Below, piece after piece: positions 6,335-10,194 of a DNA stretch of 10,194 nucleotides. How positions within the stretch are numbered: position 1 is the first letter of the stretch; each line of letters starts with the position of its first letter. Source of the stretch: Chitinophagales bacterium (GTDB lineage Bacteria > Bacteroidota > Bacteroidia > Chitinophagales > Saprospiraceae); NCBI GenBank assembly GCA_013297575.1, contig JAAFHO010000144.1, forward strand, positions 1 to 10,194, written 5' to 3'. The notes beneath the pieces were generated by a model. That model had not been told where the DNA came from. It ran no database searches and saw nothing but the letters and a program-made list of their open reading frames with translations. A program made the translations under genes and the position numbers.

Positions 6335-6928
6335 ATGAAACGAATTGAATTAGGAATTGTCGCCTTGTCGCATAGTATGACGCAATCGCATAACTATGCA
6401 GTTGTATTAGGCGAGCGCAGAGGGCAGCGTCGTTTACCAATTGTTATCGGTAGTTTTGAAGCGCAGGCCATTGCTGTTGCTATGGAAAAAATGGTACCCA
6501 ATCGACCATTGACACATGATTTGTTTAAGAATACCTTAGATACTTTTGGCGTTCAACTTCGAGAAGTCGTCATTAATAACCTATTGGATGGTATTTTTTA
6601 CTCGCGTTTGATTTGTGTAAAGAATGGGGAAATGTTTGAAATAGATTCCCGCACATCTGATGCTATCGCAATGGCGGTACGTTTTGAATGTCCTATCTAT
6701 ACCTACGATTTTATTCTAGAAGCCGCCGGTGTCATTTTAGATGAAAATGAAGAAGAAGGGGGCAGCCAAAGCATCATTCCAACTGCAAATGCAGCCATGG
6801 ACAGCCAACCTTTGGAGCGGCTGTCTTCGCAAGATCTATCTGAGCGCCTACAAAGTGTTTTGGAGGCTGAAGACTATGAAATGGCTGCAAAAATTAGGGA
6901 TGAAATGAAACGGAGGGAAAAAAATTGA
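6335..6928 (+). CDS. bifunctional nuclease domain (BFN/DUF151) protein with C-terminal UVR motif
   Basis: The 197-residue cytoplasmic protein has a BFN/DUF151 domain at about residues 5-130: IELGIVALSHS, YAVVLGERRGQRRLPIVIGSFEAQAIA, RPLTHDL (57-63) and the hallmark IDSRTSDAIAMAVR (103-116, Thr where Pro is common). A linker rich in Glu and Ser follows, then a UvrB/UvrC-type UVR motif at about 165-195 (LSERLQSVLEAEDYEMAAKIRDEMKRR). A plant BFN protein has been reported to have RNase and DNase activity; in bacteria the role is poorly defined. UVR motifs mediate protein contacts in UvrB/UvrC and Clp adaptors. From memory, this architecture often sits beside etf genes in Bacteroidota. ATG 6335 is preferred to TTG 6329, which lies in the terminator T run. 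The stop TGA (6926-6928) lies within the first unit of the tandem repeat, so the 3' end has been shaped by the array. Confidence 0.9.
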   Translation: MKRIELGIVALSHSMTQSHNYAVVLGERRGQRRLPIVIGSFEAQAIAVAMEKMVPNRPLTHDLFKNTLDTFGVQLREVVINNLLDGIFYSRLICVKNGEMFEIDSRTSDAIAMAVRFECPIYTYDFILEAAGVILDENEEEGGSQSIIPTANAAMDSQPLERLSSQDLSERLQSVLEAEDYEMAAKIRDEMKRREKN

Positions 6929-7068
6929 TTCGACTGCGCTCATCAGCCTTGATTCGGCTTCGCTCATCAACCTTGATTCGACTGCGCTCATCAGCCTTGA
7001 TTCGGCTTCGCTCATCAACCTTGATTCGACTGCGCTCATCAACAGTGATTCGGCTGCGCTCCTCTTCG
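6925..7068 (+). repeat. tandem array of six 24-bp units with a 48-bp super-period
   Basis: Units start at 6925, 6949, 6973, 6997, 7021 and 7045. Type A units (6925, 6973) read TTGATTCGACTGCGCTCATC then AGCC; type B units (6949, 6997) read TTGATTCGGCTTCGCTCATC then AACC. The order is A-B-A-B, so 6925-6972 and 6973-7020 are identical 48-mers. Unit 5 (7021) is A-like ending AACA. Unit 6 (7045) is diverged (GTGATTCGGCTGCGCTCCTC, then TTCG). Read on the minus strand, the core is GAGCGCAGTCGAATC or GAGCGAAGCCGAATC, resembling GAGCG[AC]AGTCGAA motifs that I recall scattered between genes in Bacteroidota and other phyla. The array lies between convergent genes and its first unit supplies the BFN stop codon. 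Four of six frames stay open through it because 24 is divisible by three, so openness does not show coding. The remaining bases to 7099 hold nothing recognisable. Confidence 0.97.
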
Positions 7069-7099
7069 TAATCATAATTCGATAGCAACCTAAATGTGC

Positions 7100-7642
7100 T
7101 TATCTACTATTACCAGCTCTTTTTAGTCGAAGACCTAACCCTACGAGCATTACTCCAAACAAAAGGGCATAAATACCGATCCACATACCCAGTGAAAATG
7201 CACCTGTGGATGGGTTAATAAGCATGATTAACCCAAGAATAACGGATAGTGCTCCCGCACCACCCAGCAACCATTCATTGTCAATTTCTTTTCGGAGTTT
7301 AATGGCCGTCGAGATTTCAAAAACACCGGAGATTAAAAACCAAAGTGCTAAAATAAGGACAATACCAGTTGCTGTAATTTCAGGGCTAACGAGTGCAAAA
7401 AGTCCTAAGCCTACACCGAGCAGCCCTTCGGAGAACACGACCCACCAGCTTTGATCGTGCGCACGCATACGCATACCTAAAAGGACGGCGATAACACCAT
7501 CTGCGACTAAAAAAGCACCAAGCATCATGACGAGTACCTCAAAGGCAACTTTAGGGTTCATAAAAGCGACAATGCCAAATGCAATAGAAATGATACCGCG
7601 TAGTACCATGAGCCACCAAAATTGAGTAAGTCTTTGTAACAT
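7100..7642 (-). CDS. HdeD-like (DUF308) six-helix membrane protein
   Basis: This 180-residue inner-membrane protein belongs to the HdeD/DUF308 family. Six hydrophobic segments can be drawn at about residues 9-28, 33-56, 67-86, 90-114, 123-143 and 148-172. They form three copies of a two-helix unit, each with a similar glycine-rich helix ending near Pro: RGIISIAFGIVAFMNP (15-30), EGLLGVGLGLFALVSP (72-87), GALSVILGLIMLINP (130-144). This triple repeat is typical of the family. E. coli HdeD takes part in acid resistance at high cell density; the function in Bacteroidota is unknown, so a symbol is withheld. The basic C-terminus (RLKRAGNSR) is likely cytoplasmic. ATG 7640-7642 starts directly at the first amphipathic segment. 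The gene is convergent with the BFN gene and divergent from the Asp-box gene, with 96 bases between their start codons. No clear own promoter was found. Confidence 0.88.
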   Translation of the reverse strand: MLQRLTQFWWLMVLRGIISIAFGIVAFMNPKVAFEVLVMMLGAFLVADGVIAVLLGMRMRAHDQSWWVVFSEGLLGVGLGLFALVSPEITATGIVLILALWFLISGVFEISTAIKLRKEIDNEWLLGGAGALSVILGLIMLINPSTGAFSLGMWIGIYALLFGVMLVGLGLRLKRAGNSR

Positions 7643-7688
7643 ATTTTTCGTTTTGTTTTGAATTCGGGCGCAATACTACAAATATTGA

Positions 7689-7718
7689 TTTGATTATTAA
7701 CCATTCGCGCTACCTTTA
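7689..7718 (+). promoter_or_regulatory. promoter of the Asp-box protein gene
   Basis: TTTG (7689-7692) and TACCTTTA (7711-7718, one mismatch to TAnnTTTG) are 18 bases apart, a permitted spacing for the Bacteroidota primary sigma factor. The expected start near 7722-7725 gives a leader of about 15 bases before ATG 7739. The element CTTTACC also follows the LamG gene promoter pattern. Confidence 0.6.
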
Positions 7719-7738
7719 CCCGAATAAATTTTATAAAT

Positions 7739-10194
7739 ATGCTTAAGAATCAGTTGTTTAGCCGCAAAATTACCTTTTTTGCGCTGTTTTTTATTTTATG
7801 GAGTGTGTTAAATGCTCAGAAAGCAACCCCTTTTGAACAAAGGTTAAAGGGCTTTGACCAACGAAAAGCACTGATTGAAAATGCTACACTTGCGGTAACA
7901 GCACCCACTAGTATTGGGCCTACTGTGTTTTCATGTCGTGTCACCGATTTGGATGTAAATCCGGCAAACCCAGCAGAAATGTATGTAGCTTACGCCTCTG
8001 GTGGATTGTGGTACACGAATAATTATGGCACCAGTTTTACACCAGTTTTTGACCACGAAGCCAGTATGACGATTGGAGATGTTGCAGTGGACTGGGCAAA
8101 AAATGTGATTTGGGTAGGTACTGGTGAGGCCAATAGTAGTCGTTCATCTTATGCAGGTACGGGTATTTACAGGAGTGGTGATGGGGGCAAAACCTGGGAA
8201 TGGCGTGGCCTGCCCGAAAGCCACCATATTGGGCGTATCGTATTGCATCCTACTAATCCAAATGTGATTTGGGTGGCGGTATTGGGGCATTTGTACTCAC
8301 CTAATGTAGAACGCGGGGTATATCGCAGCGGCGATGGTGGCCAAACCTGGCAACGTACCTTGTTTATTAATGAAACAACAGGTGCTATTGATTTGTGTAT
8401 TGATCCCAATGTACCCAATACTATTTATGCCGCCACTTGGCAAAAGACCCGTTCCGCATGGAATTTTACAGGTGCAGGTACAGGCTCGGGTATCTGGAAA
8501 AGTACCGACGGCGGTCTTACCTTCAACCTGATTGTTAATGGCTTCCCAACCGGTGAAAAAATTGGCCGAATTGGCCTAACGGCCGGTCTTAAAGATGGAA
8601 AAACCATTTTATATGCCTCCGTGGATAATCAGAATCCAGCACCTGAAAAACCTAAAAGTAAAGAAAAAGACGAATTGACCAAAGATGTATTGCGCACTAT
8701 TTCAGTCGCAGATTTTGCGAAATTGGAGGAGGATAAGATTACAGCGTATCTGCGGGCAAATGATTTTCCAGAGGCCTATTCTGCTGCGAAAGTGAAAGAT
8801 TTGGTCAGTAAAAACAAGATTGCCCCGATTGCTTTGGTTGAATACTTGGAAGATGCCAATAACAATCTTTTTGAGACCAACTACATCGGTGCAGAAGTCT
8901 ATCGTTCCGAAGATGGCGGTGGCTCTTGGCGCAAAACGCATACTATGTCCATGGAGCAAATCAACTTCACTTATGGTTACTATTTCTCCAATATCCGTTG
9001 CGCGCCCAATAATGCAGATCAAGTATATCTAATGGGTTATTTAATCATTAAATCGGATGATGGCGGTAAAAACTGGACGAGTATCAGTGGCGATAATGTA
9101 CACGCCGACCACCATGCGCTGTATGTACACCCTTCCAAACCGGGGCTTTTGATGAATGGCAATGATGGCGGCCTTAATATTTCATGGGACAATGGAAAAT
9201 CGTGGATTTTGTGTAATAATCCTCCTGTTGGCCAGTTTTACGCCATTAATGTGGATGAGGCAGACAACTATAATGTGTATGGTGGCGCGCAGGATAACGG
9301 TGTTTGGGTAGGGCCCGCTAGTTACAAGTCCAGTACTGGATGGCACCAATCTGGAGATTATCCTTACAAAGAACTTTTGGGTGGTGATGGCATGCAGGTT
9401 GAAGTAGATACCCGCGAGAATATTGTTGTTTATACTGGCTTCCAATTTGGTAATTACTTCCGCATTAACCGACGCAATGGTCAACAAAAAGAAATTACGC
9501 CAAAGCACGAATTAGGAGAACGCCCGCTTCGATTCAATTGGCAAACGCCCATCCACCTTAGCCGGCACCACCAAGATATTCTTTACCTTGGCGCCAATCG
9601 TCTCTATCGCTCTTTTGATCGTGGGGATAAATGGGAGGCTATTTCAGGCGATCTCACCAAGGGTGGAAAACCTGGCAATGTTCCTTACGGCACCTTAACA
9701 ACTATCCACGAAAGTCCTTTCAAATTGGGCTTGTTATATACAGGTTCTGACGACGGTTTGGTACATATCACACGGGATGGTGGTGATACTTGGACGCGTA
9801 TTACGACGGGTTTGCCCGAAAATCTTTGGGTCTCGCGGGTGCAAGCGTCCGCGCACGAGAAGGGTAGGGTATATGTGTCCCTCAATGGGTATCGGTTGGA
9901 TGATTTTAACGCATACCTATATATATCTAATGATTTTGGTAAAACGTGGGTGCGCATAGGTGCTAATTTGCCCGCAGAACCGATCAATGTGGTGAGAGAA
10001 GACCCCTCCAATCCTGATATTTTGTACGTTGGTACCGATAATGGTGCTTATATTTCTAATGATCGCGGTCAAAATTTCCAATCTGTTTCCCCCGATTTTC
10101 CTGCTGTACCAGTCCATGATTTGGTGGTGCAGGCACGAGAAAAAGACCTCATTATTGGCACACATGGCCGCTCCATGTATAAAATGTCGGTGCG
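7739..10194 (+). CDS. exported Asp-box (BNR/VPS10-like) beta-propeller protein, C-terminus beyond the window
   Basis: The frame is open from ATG 7739 to the right edge: 818 codons and two bases, no stop. Residues 1-26 are a signal peptide (hydrophobic ITFFALFFILWSVL, cleavage near LNA|Q). Ten Asp-box motifs (S/T-x-D-x-G-x-x-W/F) mark propeller blades: residues 146, 197, 255, 390, 439, 482, 625, 678, 730 and 773, with a worn copy at 93 (TNNYGTSF). Other family marks are DHHALYVHP (457-465), GNDGGLNIS (474-482), YGGAQDNGVW (514-523) and IIGTHGRSM (805-813), which commonly closes the propeller part. Residues about 300-385 are a charged helical insert (EKPKSKEKDELTKDV to LVEYLEDANNNLFET) between boxes 3 and 4. 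Relatives are labelled glycosyl hydrolase, sortilin or WD40/YVTN/BNR-like protein, but no glycosidase catalytic residues can be assigned. It probably acts in the periplasm or at the surface. Further C-terminal sequence, possibly a sorting domain, is outside. Confidence 0.92.
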   Translation, partial: MLKNQLFSRKITFFALFFILWSVLNAQKATPFEQRLKGFDQRKALIENATLAVTAPTSIGPTVFSCRVTDLDVNPANPAEMYVAYASGGLWYTNNYGTSFTPVFDHEASMTIGDVAVDWAKNVIWVGTGEANSSRSSYAGTGIYRSGDGGKTWEWRGLPESHHIGRIVLHPTNPNVIWVAVLGHLYSPNVERGVYRSGDGGQTWQRTLFINETTGAIDLCIDPNVPNTIYAATWQKTRSAWNFTGAGTGSGIWKSTDGGLTFNLIVNGFPTGEKIGRIGLTAGLKDGKTILYASVDNQNPAPEKPKSKEKDELTKDVLRTISVADFAKLEEDKITAYLRANDFPEAYSAAKVKDLVSKNKIAPIALVEYLEDANNNLFETNYIGAEVYRSEDGGGSWRKTHTMSMEQINFTYGYYFSNIRCAPNNADQVYLMGYLIIKSDDGGKNWTSISGDNVHADHHALYVHPSKPGLLMNGNDGGLNISWDNGKSWILCNNPPVGQFYAINVDEADNYNVYGGAQDNGVWVGPASYKSSTGWHQSGDYPYKELLGGDGMQVEVDTRENIVVYTGFQFGNYFRINRRNGQQKEITPKHELGERPLRFNWQTPIHLSRHHQDILYLGANRLYRSFDRGDKWEAISGDLTKGGKPGNVPYGTLTTIHESPFKLGLLYTGSDDGLVHITRDGGDTWTRITTGLPENLWVSRVQASAHEKGRVYVSLNGYRLDDFNAYLYISNDFGKTWVRIGANLPAEPINVVREDPSNPDILYVGTDNGAYISNDRGQNFQSVSPDFPAVPVHDLVVQAREKDLIIGTHGRSMYKMSV

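Noticed and set aside
6925..7068. CRISPR array
   Set aside because: The units are contiguous with no unique spacers, there is no leader, and no cas genes are in the window.
6848..7088. Two overlapping minus-strand frames encoding 8-residue peptide repeats (LMSAVESR and DERSRIKA types)
   Set aside because: The repeat unit is 24 bases, so frames without a stop stay open automatically. Two minus frames are open at once, both run into the coding end of the BFN gene, and neither has a promoter or known domain.
7679..7686. Minus-strand -7 element for the HdeD gene (AATATTTG on the minus strand)
   Set aside because: The first base departs from TAnnTTTG and no TTTG is found at the -33 distance, so it was not listed as a feature.
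8167..9508. Several minus- and plus-strand frames inside the Asp-box gene
   Set aside because: They are shadows of the long continuous frame that carries ten Asp-box motifs. The repeated Gly/Asp/Trp codons keep other frames open by chance.
7739..10194. True glycosidase or sialidase function for the Asp-box protein
   Set aside because: Asp-boxes are structural and occur in many propellers. I could not identify the arginine triad, nucleophile or FRIP motif of sialidases.
1..10194. Defence, phage, IS or toxin-antitoxin system
   Set aside because: No transposase, integrase, nuclease-helicase pair, small toxin-antitoxin gene pair or terminal inverted repeats were recognised on either strand.

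Overview
The window reads as an ordinary chromosomal stretch of a Bacteroidota bacterium, most likely of the Saprospiraceae or a related lineage. Three things point there. Promoters follow the phylum pattern TTTG / TAnnTTTG, and start codons are preceded by A-rich leaders rather than Shine-Dalgarno sequences. One exported protein ends in a gliding-motility/type IX secretion (CHU_C-type) sorting domain. The queA gene is of the long form, about 400 residues. The family-level placement is inference.

Layout from left to right. (1) The C-terminal part of an unrecognised, probably exported small protein (2-352). (2) A tRNA-Asn(GTT) gene with its own promoter and a strong intrinsic terminator. (3) A PfkB-family sugar or nucleoside kinase starting 27 bases after that terminator. 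(4) A secreted LamG / Ig-like / CHU_C protein followed closely by queA (queuosine synthesis). (5) A short TPR protein on the minus strand, convergent with queA; the two stop codons overlap within one TTAA. (6) The etfB-etfA electron-transfer flavoprotein operon, then a 14-bp terminator-like hairpin that abuts the start of a bifunctional-nuclease-domain (BFN/DUF151) gene with a UVR tail. (7) A tandem array of six 24-bp units, which supplies the stop codon of the BFN gene. (8) A minus-strand HdeD-like six-helix membrane protein. (9) A large exported Asp-box (BNR/VPS10-like) beta-propeller protein that is open to the right edge.

The genes form several independent transcription units. ETF moves electrons from acyl-CoA and related dehydrogenases towards the quinone pool. 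QueA and tRNA-Asn(GTT) share a theme: tRNA-Asn is one of the four GUN tRNAs that carry queuosine. That they lie about 2.4 kb apart is probably chance. The two exported proteins (LamG/CHU_C and Asp-box) fit the cell-surface and secretion biology of the phylum.

I find no phage, IS element, CRISPR array, toxin-antitoxin or recognisable defence module. The least explained sequence is the 24-bp array at 6925-7068 with its 48-bp super-period and its junction with the BFN gene. Next are the perfect dyad at the etfB promoter and the hairpin in front of the BFN gene.
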